From positions 558,001-622,000 of the forward strand of contig JAIXMN010000006.1 in the NCBI GenBank assembly GCA_025716815.1: a DNA stretch of 64,000 nt, in the 5' to 3' direction. The stretch is from Dichotomocladium elegans (Eukaryota; Mucoromycota; Mucoromycetes; Mucorales; Lichtheimiaceae). The notes below the pieces were generated by a model that saw only the letters and a program-made list of their open reading frames with translations, was not told where the DNA came from and did no database searches. Positions 1-9,358 of the stretch are shown here, piece by piece (position 1 is the first letter of the stretch; every line of letters begins with the position of its first letter). The position numbers and the translations under genes are program-made.

Positions 1-1336
1 CCGCCGAGTACAGACCCGAAACAGTCGACATGGACAAAAGACCAACACGCAACATCCTGACTTCTTGAGAACTGATAACTACTTCTCTCCTTGGAAATAA
101 CCGCTCCATATTTGAAGTACATAATTTACAAATAACAAAGTCTCTTTCTTTCTTATTTCAAACCAGCCAACGTTTCCGGTTGCTTATAGTTTTACAATCG
201 GTGTAACGTACATATACATTATGAATAAGCAAACCGACGGCAGAAAAGCCACGAATAGCGCCATAGTCCGAAAAGCAAAATAAAGGAAGTGACAATTACA
301 TGGAGTAAATGGAAAAATATTCCCTAGTATTTCACTTTATCGACGTTTGGCATAATACACCTTTTACTATCTTAGGACATTGGGAAGCTCAGCCTGGAGC
401 AATCACAGTAGTTTAAAAAAAATATACTTGCAAGTGGTGCACAAAATGGGCAAGGGAAAAAGCGAACATATGTTTGCCGACTATGAAGAATGCGTCCCTG
501 TTAGACCATATCTCAGATTTAGGCGAGGAATCAAAGAAACTCCCGGTTATGCAAGCTAACTCCATATTCAATACCGTAAAAAAATCCCCAGCTTCAAGAC
601 AGGCGGACGTTTATCTGGTGTAGATAGGAAAAGATCGGCATTGGCCGAAGCAACACCTTTTGGACATCATCTTCCTCAGTAGCAATTATCACCATGAACA
701 TTGACGTGTTAGTCTCCATAACACCAGGAACGGATCGATTATCCTCTGTCAGTAATGTACTATCAGTGTCAGTTGATAAGCACGCCATTGCTTTCCAACT
801 TTCACTCTTTCAGTTCTGTTTACGTTGAGGTTGTTCTTGTGATTTATCAGCAATTGCAGTCTTATTATCTAATAATTTAAATTTTTCTGTGCAGTTTATT
901 CTTACCACTTATATCAGCATACATAAGCTGTCACTTATAAACGACGATGTAGTTTCTGTATAAGTAACAGATGTAATTGTTTCTTGAGGGCTTGCTTTAG
1001 AAGTAATTCGGGTTCGGCTCAGTCATAACTTGGAATGTACATTTTGTTCTTTTTTAAAATGCGTGTGCACATGTGCATGCTAAATGTTGAGTACATGAAA
1101 TCGCTGGTTAAGATCACTGATACTTTCGAATAAGTGATAGAGACACTCACTAGCGTCACTTTTTGTTCTATATTTTTGTAAAAAAAAAAAGTCGTAAGCA
1201 GCTGAATCAGGAAGTTCTGCCTGATGCACCACGTCGTTCCAACTGGCAAGGACCAGCAGGCACGGCAGAATATGTGTGCAGGGGATAAAAAAGGAATATT
1301 AACAGGACGATTAGTTGGGATTACCTGATATAATAT
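1..1336. other. Left flank, no supported gene
   Basis: AT-rich sequence with only short open frames; none shows a recognisable domain or a clear exon structure. The last bases (1333-1336, ATAT) form the left target-site duplication of element E1. If E1 and E2 are removed, this flank joins directly to the tRNA-Arg promoter side at 13460-13469, so it is the original upstream flank of that tRNA gene. Confidence 0.6.
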
Positions 1337-2080
1337 TGACACGTCGGTACAGTATATATATAAAGAAAGCTCCGGGTACAGTTTACTTGAAAGGTAAACC
1401 AAAACAAAAGGGGTACGTAAAATAAAAAAAAGGGTAATGAGATATACAGAAATGATCCGCTCGTAGAATCGGGTTCTTTGATTGCGTCGACCGACTCCAA
1501 AAATCGATACACTCAAAGAAGGGGTTTCCAAAAGGTATGTGTAATCAAACAAAATAAAGACTGATTCCTCTACTTCAATACAGAGTGAATCTCAAAAGGG
1601 GTTCTGAAGGTGGGTGAAATGAATATTCCAATAAAAGTTCTTCGTCTTGGCGAAAGAGAAGACCTCGTTCTAGCTTCTCTCCTCGCTGTCTAAATACTCG
1701 TTGCTTCTAAGCTAAAAGAATGATTTCGACTAAATAAATTGGATAATAAAGAGTGGTCATAGAGGGCATATAAAACATAGGCTTAAGCTAAACGTTAACG
1801 GAGAAGGTTCCAATGAAAATATACTAAGCACCCTGATAAAGAAGGGACTAAAATGGCGCGCGGAATGATAGATAGTGTGAGCATAAAATGACGCTAATGA
1901 TTTAGCGAAATAACTGATCAACGTCCGAAAAGGAAAGGAAAGGAAGTCAGAAACGAGAATAATTTGATGAGACGGGAAAAAGGGTCACGTGATGAAGATC
2001 GAGGGGGTCGTTTCATAGCGAACGTTCCGTTCTTGAAAACGGAAAGTGGTCGGCCGGAAGAGAATCGCCACACCGTGTCA
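1337..2080 (-). repeat. E1 3' LTR (744 bp)
   Basis: Matches 7140-7892 along its whole length except that it lacks 9 bp (TAAAACTGA, present near 7720-7730). It begins TGACACG and ends CGTGTCA. In element orientation this is the 3' LTR. A polypurine tract (reverse complement of 2081-2091, seven G then AGAT) lies directly against it. Confidence 0.93.
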
Positions 2081-2091
2081 ATCTCCCCCCC
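2081..2091 (-). promoter_or_regulatory. E1 polypurine tract
   Basis: On the minus strand this reads as a G-run followed by AGAT directly against the 3' LTR, the expected position of the plus-strand primer for reverse transcription. The integrase ORF stops at 2091, so coding sequence runs right up to it. Confidence 0.7.
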
Positions 2092-3482
2092 TAGGCCGAC
2101 CCACTAGCCGCGCCGGTAGTTCGCTCGATCCAGGCTTGAAATTGTCTTGTGGCCTGTGTCGTTTGAACATCAGGAACCATCGTCTTGTGGTGAAAGAAGG
2201 GCATGAGCATGTCACCGTTGACAGCCTCCTTTATCCTCCTCGTGTCTGGTCCCGCGAGATAATAGACACCATAATCCGTGGCGCGCGTCACTGTCATAGG
2301 ACCCAACCATCTTGCTTCGAATTTGGAGGAGGGGGATTGATCCTTCAGCAATACCTGTTCGCCGACTGCAAACCTCTTTCTCGGAGCTACCCATTGATCG
2401 TACCTTTTCTTGTTTTTTGCCTGTTGTGCCCTGGCTTTCTCTCGTGCCTCGTGTTTGGCGCGCTCGCCGGTAAACTTGAGCTCCTTGACTCGCCGAGTAA
2501 CCTCCTCTACGAGTTCTCCCTCCACGTAGTCCTGTCGAGGGGCGGGCCAATTCCCGGGCATGCGTATTTCCCGCCCATAAAGCAGGTACGCCGGTGTATA
2601 GCCAGTGGCGTCGTTTGTCATGGTCCGTATTGCCAATAAAGCGGCGTCGACATAGAGATCCCAATCCTTAACCCTGTCTTCTTGCAGTGCCAGCTTTGCC
2701 ATTGTCTGCACCAGTGTCTGGTTCATTCTTTCACATAGACCATTGGTCTGTGGTCGATAGGCGGTCGTGGTCAAATGGCGGCATCCCAGATTCTTCAAAT
2801 ACGCTTTGACAAACCAAGAGGTGAAATTACTGCCACGATCTGTCAGTAAATAATTGGGCACTCCGTATACGTTCACCAGACATCTTGTCAAAAAATCGGC
2901 TGTCGTTTCTTCATTAATGTTGGGTACTGCCATGGCAATTGGCCACCTCGTCAAATAATCCACCGCCACCAACAAGTATCTATTCCCTCGAACCGTGGGT
3001 TCCAACGTAGGTCCAACTGCGTCACACCCTACCATATAAAATGGTTCTTCTGGAACATGTATAGGCTTAGCTAAGCCGTATCGCTTTCTCGCTGGCTTCT
3101 TTCGTAACTGGCAAATGCGACATGTCTTGACTATCTCTTGTACTCGTCGACTTAGACCAGGCGCCGTATACTGCATTTGTACCTTCCTCCAAGTGTTGCG
3201 TGCGCCTAAATGGCCCTCCTCGTGTACTCGCTCAATGACTTCATTAACATTACCCTCGTGGAGAAGCTCCGCGCCAAGCTGGCCCACCACGCCACTCCTT
3301 CTGAAAACGTGTCCGCGGTGAGTGGTATATTTCCTTGCTTGGTCTCGGATACGTCTCTTGTCCGTCTCGGTAGCTCCTCTAGGATAAGTTTTGGACGACA
3401 AGTAGTGGAACAAGGCGAGATACTTGGGGTACTCCATTCGAGAGAATGCAAGTTGCGTAAGGTACGCCCCTCCAAAAAATAA
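2091..3482 (-). pseudogene. E1 integrase segment of pol
   Basis: A 448-residue open frame from the ATG at 3437; the frame is open back to about 3482. It holds an H2C2 zinc-binding region (HEEGHLG, then CRICQ), the catalytic core with D in GCDAVGP, D in LLTDRGSNF and E in NGLCERMN, and a C-terminal GPY/F-like module (FEARWLGPM). No chromodomain is visible. It is the 3' part of pol and is out of frame with the RNase H segment upstream, with a poly-A run (rc of about 3515-3528) between them. Function of this domain could survive only if the upstream frame breaks are bypassed. I therefore call it part of a broken pol. Confidence 0.85.
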
Positions 3483-3696
3483 TAAGAAGGAAAGTCTAGG
3501 TTATATCCGATGTATTTTTTTTTTTTTGTCTAAACCTAAGGTTGTTTATATATAGGGGCATAATGTTGTCATAGTCGTTAACGTTAGCGTGTTTGTCATA
3601 TTGACGTGTAATGAACGATTTCTGTTAAAAAAGGAACGGCGCTACTAAATTCGCTTGAGTTTAAAAGAGCGGAAGGGTACTTGATTGCTTTGTGGA

Positions 3697-4731
3697 CTAA
3701 TACTGGGGGTGATCCACTAGTCTTGAAAGTGCGTCGGCGGGATTCCTGTGTCCCGGATGGTGTATGACTTGAAAATCGTATTCCATAAGTGCGGCTGCCC
3801 AACGTTGCAATTTGGGCGACGGCTTCTTGTTGGCTAAAATAAAGGTCAGAGCCGCGTTGTCCGTTCGCAATATGAAAGGTCGACCTGCCAAGTAATGTCG
3901 GAACTTGTAAACGGCCCACACTACTGCTAACGCCTCTTGGTGGATTGCTGAGTATCGCAATTCGGGACCGCGCAAGATTCTCGACTCGTATGCGATCACG
4001 GTCTCGCTCTCCTCCGAGCCGTCGGGTGATTGAGATAATATCGCTCCCAGTGCGATACCCGAAGCATCTGTCGTTAACATTTGTACCTGTTCTCTGTCTG
4101 GATATGCAAGAAGTGGTGGACTCGCCAACTGCTCCTTGATTCGCCTGAACGATCGTTCTTGTTCGTCTTCCCAAACGAAACTAGTATTCTTGCGTAAGAG
4201 TTTAGTGATGGGTGCCACTATATCTGCGTAATCGGCAATAAAACGCTTGTAATAGGCCACCATGCCTAACCATGCTCGTACTTGGTCGATGTTACGAGGG
4301 GCTGGTAGATGTTCAATTTTCTCGGTGTTTCTTGGCGACGGTAAAAGTCCTTGATCCGTCAAGGTGTGTCCTAGATAATTACATTCGTTCCGAGCGAAAG
4401 AACATTTGGCTCTCTTCAATCGAAGATTCGCCGCGTCGCATGCCTTGAACACTAATTCCAAATGACGAATGTGTTCCTCGAGGGTTCGGCTGAACACCAC
4501 AACATCGTCTATGAAGCAATATACGAATTCGCCCAGATAGTCGCGGAAAATGATATTTGCACACCGTTGAAAGGTTTGACCTGCAGCACATAATCCGAAC
4601 GGCATGGTCTGAAAGACATATGTACCCAAGTTGGTCACAAAACCGGTCTTCTCCACCGCGTCGTCCGCCATTGGTACCTGCCAATATCCACTGGCTGCAT
4701 CTAGTGTGGTGAACCAACGGGCACCTCCCAT
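3697..4731 (-). pseudogene. E1 RT (palm/thumb) and RNase H segment of pol
   Basis: Encodes the second part of reverse transcriptase, including the catalytic YCFIDDVVVF box (F-I-D-D variant of YxDD), then RNase H (TTDASGIALGAIL, with the E and D positions of ESRILRG and RTDNAAL), ending ADALSRL. The first part of RT lies in another frame (4701-6074). The switch must occur near 4785-4790, where one base appears to be missing from a codon just before the conserved PLP motif. After the stop at 3697, coding-like sequence continues in other frames towards 3482, so further indels are likely. Confidence 0.85.
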
Positions 4732-6074
4732 TGATCCCAGTATGCTGTCAATATGTGGAAGCGGGTATGCGTCTTGATCGTGCGTTTATTGAGATTACGA
4801 AAGTCGACCACCAGTCGTAAGGATCCGTCTGCCTTTTTTACGAAGAAACAAGGTGATGTCCAATGTCCCTTGGAGGGACGGATGATTCCTAGGTCGAGCA
4901 TCTCCCTTAATTGTTGGCGTAGGTGCCCCTCCTCTTCCCATGATAGGCGATATGGTTTGGCCCGAAACGCCTCCTCCGAAGTCACCGGGATTTCGTGTTT
5001 GATCCCAATGTCAATGCGACCCAAACCGCTGACCTCGACGAAACACCTTTCGTATTCTTGCACCAGCTGTGCAATCTCATTAGGCACCTCGGTACTCACC
5101 TCTTCTGGGTTCTCCAAAGCCTCAACTTCCTCCGCGTATGTTCGCACCAAGTCCTTCGATACGGCTACGTCATCCATAATCTCCTCGGTTTTGGGTTCAT
5201 TAGTCACGGATACCGCAAAGATGGGGTGGTTGATTGTTGTGTCGTCACCATAGATCTCCTTGGGGCCTGGATCAGCAACGTCTTGTCCGTGAAGTGTCGT
5301 GCTACCGCGCCCATGCCCGGTAGGTATGACAATAGTACCATCAGTATGGTCCAGGCGGATACCATGTGCCTTGAACCATGTCATGCCGAGCAGACAAATG
5401 GGACGATCAGCATCAAAAACGCACATATGGTCTGGCCTTAATTTTCCTGCTGCGCGTATAGGTACATTTGCCACAATTTCGCTGTGTGGTCCAGCGACCT
5501 GTCCGAGAGCTGAGAGCTGGATGGTGTCACCCGTCGTTTCTTTGAGGCCAAGAAGTTCGGCCAAGGAACGACTTATCACTGAAACGCTGGCTCCGGTGTC
5601 GAAAACAGCCTCGATACATTCACCGTTGATCACGATGGGGGCGCGCAGTGGTCTGCTGGATTGAATTTTACCAAAGTCGTAAGGGTGGTGAATTTCCGTG
5701 TCGTCTGAATCATATGACTCGTCCGATGTTTCTGAATCTGCTCTGGCCAAGTCGGACTCCAAGGATGTGCTACTTGTCTCCGACCACGATTCCCAGGATT
5801 CGTCGTCTGAATCCTCCACGGAGACCGTGTTTAGCTGTGCCGAGGCGGTACTTTGGCTATGTATCTTGGGACGCCGTCCATAAAGGTAGCGCAGCCCATC
5901 TCTCACATCGCGATACGCTTCCTTATCAAGTGAGATCCAATCGGCCATTGAGAGTCCGGCATCGATGTCACCCAGGCGACGCCAAATATCCCGTTTCGGT
6001 AATTTCACTGGGAGACGACGAGGTGGCTGGCGTCTTTTCTTTTTCTTTATACCTTCTTCCTCGTCGACCTGCAT
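4701..6074 (-). pseudogene. E1 protease and RT fingers segment of pol
   Basis: Contains an aspartic protease with active-site VFDTGASVSVIS and the downstream LLGMTW motif. It is followed by the N-terminal RT region (RAKPYRLSWEE, LDLGIIRPS, VVDFRNLN). The frame then runs off into non-homologous residues after KTHT, marking the single-base deletion. Upstream, the stretch 6075-6298 is open in the -1 frame relative to gag and looks coding, so another frame change is needed near 6060-6085. Because the breaks fall at unrelated positions I interpret them as mutations, not programmed events, except for the gag/pol signal at 6237-6298. Confidence 0.85.
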
Positions 6075-6236
6075 TGTGTTTGCGTTTCGGTCGCGGGGCC
6101 AACAGGCTCTTTCCCTTTGTTTCGCTTTTTTACTGGACCTGAGTGGTTCAATGCTGCCCTTTCTTGGTCGCGCTTCTCGGCATTGTTGACCTCAACTGTC
6201 TCGACAGTCTGCACCAGTACCTTCTGTTCCAGTTTT

Positions 6237-6298
6237 GGAGGAATCTTCTTGTCGTGGACGCCAGCTACCTCCCTTACTGGCGCCCATTGCCTTTTCCC
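6237..6298 (-). promoter_or_regulatory. E1 putative -1 frameshift signal (slippery site plus pseudoknot)
   Basis: Read on the minus strand, the gag frame contains CA|G GGA AAA|GGC, a canonical GGGAAAA heptamer at 6298-6292. After a 6-nt spacer comes a 9-bp stem (6285-6277 with 6264-6256, one G-U pair) closing a 12-nt loop. The loop bases GGAGG (6272-6268) can pair with CCTCC at 6241-6237, giving an H-type pseudoknot. The gag stop codon (6276-6274) lies in the loop. The -1 frame after the heptamer is open for more than 200 bases. This matches the E2 signal in every spacing. Confidence 0.78.
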
Positions 6299-7134
6299 TG
6301 GTTGGCAATGTTCTTGTCCCTTGTTGTACAGCTATTCGCGGCATGACCTGGTTCACCGCACGCGAAACACTTGAACTGTCCGCGGGGCTTATTACCACCT
6401 GCGTTGTCGACCAGGTTTACCTTGAGCATTCTCATGCCCTCGACGAGTTCGCTTAGCGTCGAGCCAATAGACTCGGAACTCGTGCTCGCCGAGCTTGAGT
6501 TATGTGTTGAGCGGGCATCCTGGGAAGAGTAGCGATTCTTGGATATTTCGTCAGGGTTGTATCGACTGTACTTGACGAACACCATTTCGATTTTACGCGC
6601 CTCCCTAACCACGTCTTCCCACTTCCTGGGCAGCCCACGCTTCTCCAATTCGAACGCGACATCGGGTCTGATGGCTTGCATAAAGTAGCGCACAAAGAGA
6701 CGCTCCTCATCCACATGCACTAAACCGAAGAGTTCTTGTAATGACAAAGCCACATCGTCAACGGTCTCGTTATCGCCTTGTCGGCGTCCTTGAATGGCGT
6801 CCCACCACTCGTCTTCCAATGCAGCAGCGAAACGTCCCACGAAGACTCTTTTAAAATACTCCCACGTGTGGACCTTCTCCTCGACGCTTTCCCACCATAG
6901 CTCGGCTCGTCCGGCAAAATGTGATGAGGCCACCGCGAGTGTCTCACCGTCTTCCAATGCTAGTCCATGCCGGATGCGCTCTATGCGTCTCAACCAAGTC
7001 ATTGGGTTTTGGCGATCGTTACCCGAGAACTCACCAGGATCGGAAAGGAACTTGGCGATGGTTCTTGGATTGCTTGAAAATTCTTGTACGGATCGTGCTT
7101 GAGTAGCCATTTCCTGTCGCTCTGGGGTCACCAT
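6274..7134 (-). CDS. E1 Gag polyprotein (capsid and zinc knuckle)
   Basis: A 286-residue ORF. The N-terminal part has the retrotransposon gag capsid pattern (WLRRIERI, ASSHFAGRAELWWESV, WEYFKRVFVGRFA). The C-terminal nucleocapsid has one CCHC zinc knuckle (CFACGEPGHAANSC). It would form the virus-like particle and package the element RNA. The start codon at 7134 lies only five bases inside the 5' LTR boundary and overlaps the presumed primer-binding site (TGG at 7133-7131). It ends at a -1 frameshift signal leading to pol. The frame is intact, unlike pol. Confidence 0.88.
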   Translation of the reverse strand: MVTPERQEMATQARSVQEFSSNPRTIAKFLSDPGEFSGNDRQNPMTWLRRIERIRHGLALEDGETLAVASSHFAGRAELWWESVEEKVHTWEYFKRVFVGRFAAALEDEWWDAIQGRRQGDNETVDDVALSLQELFGLVHVDEERLFVRYFMQAIRPDVAFELEKRGLPRKWEDVVREARKIEMVFVKYSRYNPDEISKNRYSSQDARSTHNSSSASTSSESIGSTLSELVEGMRMLKVNLVDNAGGNKPRGQFKCFACGEPGHAANSCTTRDKNIANQGKGNGRQ

Positions 7135-7139
7135 TATTA

Positions 7140-7892
7140 TGACACGTCGGTACAGTATATATATAAAGAAAGCTCCGGGTACAGTTTACTTGAAAGGTAA
7201 ACCAAAACAAAAGGGGTACGTAAAATAAAAAAAAGGGTAATGAGATATACAGAAATGATCCGCTCGTAGAATCGGGTTCTTTGATTGCGTCGACCGACTC
7301 CAAAAATCGATACACTCAAAGAAGGGGTTTCCAAAAGGTATGTGTAATCAAACAAAATAAAGACTGATTCCTCTACTTCAATACAGAGTGAATCTCAAAA
7401 GGGGTTCTGAAGGTGGGTGAAATGAATATTCCAATAAAAGTTCTTCGTCTTGGCGAAAGAGAAGACCTCGTTCTAGCTTCTCTCCTCGCTGTCTAAATAC
7501 TCGTTGCTTCTAAGCTAAAAGAATGATTTCGACTAAATAAATTGGATAATAAAGAGTGGTCATAGAGGGCATATAAAACATAGGCTTAAGCTAAACGTTA
7601 ACGGAGAAGGTTCCAATGAAAATATACTAAGCACCCTGATAAAGAAGGGACTAAAATGGCGCGCGGAATGATAGATAGTGTGAGCATAAAATGACGCTAA
7701 TGATTTAGCGAAATAACTGATAAAACTGATCAACGTCCGAAAAGGAAAGGAAAGGAAGTCAGAAACGAGAATAATTTGATGAGACGGGAAAAAGGGTCAC
7801 GTGATGAAGATCGAGGGGGTCGTTTCATAGCGAACGTTCCGTTCTTGAAAACGGAAAGTGGTCGGCCGGAAGAGAATCGCCACACCGTGTCA
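7140..7892 (-). repeat. E1 5' LTR (753 bp)
   Basis: The 5' LTR of E1 in element orientation; identical by eye to 1337-2080 apart from the 9-bp indel. It ends 3 bp before the start of the E2 5' LTR at 7896, so two oppositely oriented promoters lie back to back. A TATATATATAAAG stretch near 7155-7170 lies close to the element-internal end. Confidence 0.93.
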
Positions 7893-7895
7893 ATA

Positions 7896-8293
7896 TGTCA
7901 TGGACGCGCCCAACCAAGGCATTAGGCCGTCACAAAATAAACGAAGGTTCAAGCCCAGAAATCCAGGCCGACGGGAAAACCTTCGATCCGAAACCGAAAC
8001 CTTGGATACTGCGCGAATATTCTAGATGTCGGCTGCAGAACAACCACCTCATACACTAATTGGTATCCATAGCAGTTCTATCAGAAGTACTTTCCATGAA
8101 ACACTGCTTCCAGCACATTCCATAGTGAAATATATAAATATAAGTCATATAGAATCAATAAAGGGCATCACTTGGTCAAGCAAGAAGAAGTCTGCAAAGT
8201 CGATATCAAGGCTGGTTTGAGTACTCCGGGACATCACCATTTTTGGACGGAATTGTACAAGACAACCAGGAACCAAAAGCCCAGGACCTGACA
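7896..8293 (+). repeat. E2 5' LTR (398 bp)
   Basis: Matches 13062-13459 base for base as far as I can compare by eye. A TATA-like stretch (AAATATATAAATATAAG, about 8128-8144) and a downstream AATAAAGGG (about 8157) give a plausible promoter and polyadenylation signal. The short ORF at 8026-8220 is repeated in both LTRs and is not counted as a gene. Confidence 0.95.
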
Positions 8294-8296
8294 AAT

Positions 8297-8309
8297 TGGT
8301 AGCTGATGA
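8297..8309 (+). promoter_or_regulatory. E2 primer-binding site
   Basis: TGGTAGCTGATGA starts 3 bases after the 5' LTR. The leading TGG complements a tRNA CCA end and TGGTAGC fits an initiator-Met-type 3' end. The same 13 bases follow the E3 LTR. The site contains an ATG (8306) that opens a 6-codon reading frame ending in TAA, a small upstream ORF ahead of gag. Confidence 0.65.
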
Positions 8310-8392
8310 AAGTTTCTTTCCACTAACTCTTGGAACCGATTTATTTGCAAGCTTTCAAGGATAACTTTGTACCGTACCTGTGACCCACCAAA

Positions 8393-9358
8393 ATGGATTC
8401 AGAGCAAGTCCAAAACAATCAACCCAACCTCACCCTCGAGCAACAAGTGCTCATGTCAGTCATGCAGTCCCTGCAACAGGTCCTGCAGCAGCAACAACAG
8501 CAAAGTCAGCAAATCGCTGCAATGCAAAACTCCCAAGTGGGACCCGACCAAGGCCAACAGGCAACCTCACGAAGTAGCCGTTCGCTGGTGCAAGCACTAA
8601 AGCCCACCAAACCGGATGTCTTCCGAGGCGAACGTACATCTCAAGCAGTTGAGGCGTGGCTGTATACAGTCCAGAAGTATTGTGAGTTGGCGGAAATCGA
8701 CGACGACCATCAGATGGTGCTTTTCGCGGTGACTCTGCTACGCGATGGTGCCGTCGCTTGGTGGCGACAATTGGAGGCAGAACTCGACCTGGAAACCCCC
8801 AGCACCTGGGCAGAATTCTGCCGGGCTTTCCGGAAAGAGTTCAAGCCTGAGAACTCTGAACAGCTGGCCCGTCAACGCCTACAACAACTGGAGCAGAAAA
8901 CAACAATCGAAGCTTACATCCGTGAGTTCCGTAGCACGATGTTGGAGTTACCAAACATGGACACCCGGGATGCAATGTTCATCTTCACCCAAGGCCTCAA
9001 GTACCATGCGCGTCTCCAAGTGCTGATCCAAAAGCCAACCACGCTGCATCAGGCCTACGAGTTCGCGGAATCATATGAGGCCGCGCAACAATGTGCAAAG
9101 GGTCTGCGACCATCCCGCTTCGCTGTACCATCGGTCCCCGGACAAGGATTTGCGGCGCGCAATCAAGGCTATATCCCGCAAACTCCATCACCCATGGATC
9201 TCGATGTCGTCGCACCTACAAGCAGGACGTCCCGGCGGCCAAACATCCGATGCTTCAAGTGTGGCCGCATCGGACACATCAAGCGAGAATGTCGTCAACA
9301 GCAAGACCGTGCTAAACAAGACTCCAAGTCGCAGGGTTTTGGCACTGCGCGTACGTAA
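8393..9358 (+). CDS. E2 Gag polyprotein (capsid and zinc knuckle)
   Basis: A 321-residue ORF. A Gln-rich N terminus (residues about 17-50, with a run of Q) precedes a gag capsid domain with typical motifs ([43 protein letters not shown]). Near the C terminus is one CCHC knuckle, [14 protein letters not shown]. It should assemble the particle and bind RNA. The start at 8393 is the first ATG that gives the long frame. The last codons hold the slippery heptamer GGGTTTT, and the stop codon (9356-9358) begins inside the downstream stem. Pol is the -1 frame, open from 9316. Confidence 0.92.
   Translation: MDSEQVQNNQPNLTLEQQVLMSVMQSLQQVLQQQQQQSQQIAAMQNSQVGPDQGQQATSRSSRSLVQALKPTKPDVFRGERTSQAVEAWLYTVQKYCELAEIDDDHQMVLFAVTLLRDGAVAWWRQLEAELDLETPSTWAEFCRAFRKEFKPENSEQLARQRLQQLEQKTTIEAYIREFRSTMLELPNMDTRDAMFIFTQGLKYHARLQVLIQKPTTLHQAYEFAESYEAAQQCAKGLRPSRFAVPSVPGQGFAARNQGYIPQTPSPMDLDVVAPTSRTSRRPNIRCFKCGRIGHIKRECRQQQDRAKQDSKSQGFGTART

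Larger units (their letters stand above)
1337..7892 (-). mobile_element. E1: Ty3/gypsy LTR retrotransposon, minus strand, pol broken
   Basis: Two direct LTRs (1337-2080 and 7140-7892) with TGACACG/CGTGTCA ends are flanked by ATAT on both sides (1333-1336 and 7893-7896). Read on the minus strand the internal order is gag, protease, reverse transcriptase, RNase H, integrase, which defines Ty3/gypsy. The LTRs differ by one 9-bp indel and otherwise look identical by eye, so insertion is recent. Nevertheless pol changes frame several times and cannot make one intact product. The right target duplication overlaps the first base of E2, so E1 sits exactly at the E2 boundary. Its 5' LTR abuts the E2 5' LTR head-to-head. 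Confidence 0.93.

Noticed and set aside
2046..2639. 197-codon plus-strand frame
   Set aside because: Antisense shadow of the E1 integrase.
4780..4795. Frame change inside E1 reverse transcriptase as a programmed shift
   Set aside because: It falls in the middle of the RT fold, has no slippery heptamer or stem, and one base is simply missing from a conserved codon; a mutation is simpler.
8026..8220. 64-codon frame in the E2 LTR, repeated at 13192-13386
   Set aside because: Lies wholly within the LTR and is duplicated only because the LTR is; no protein features.
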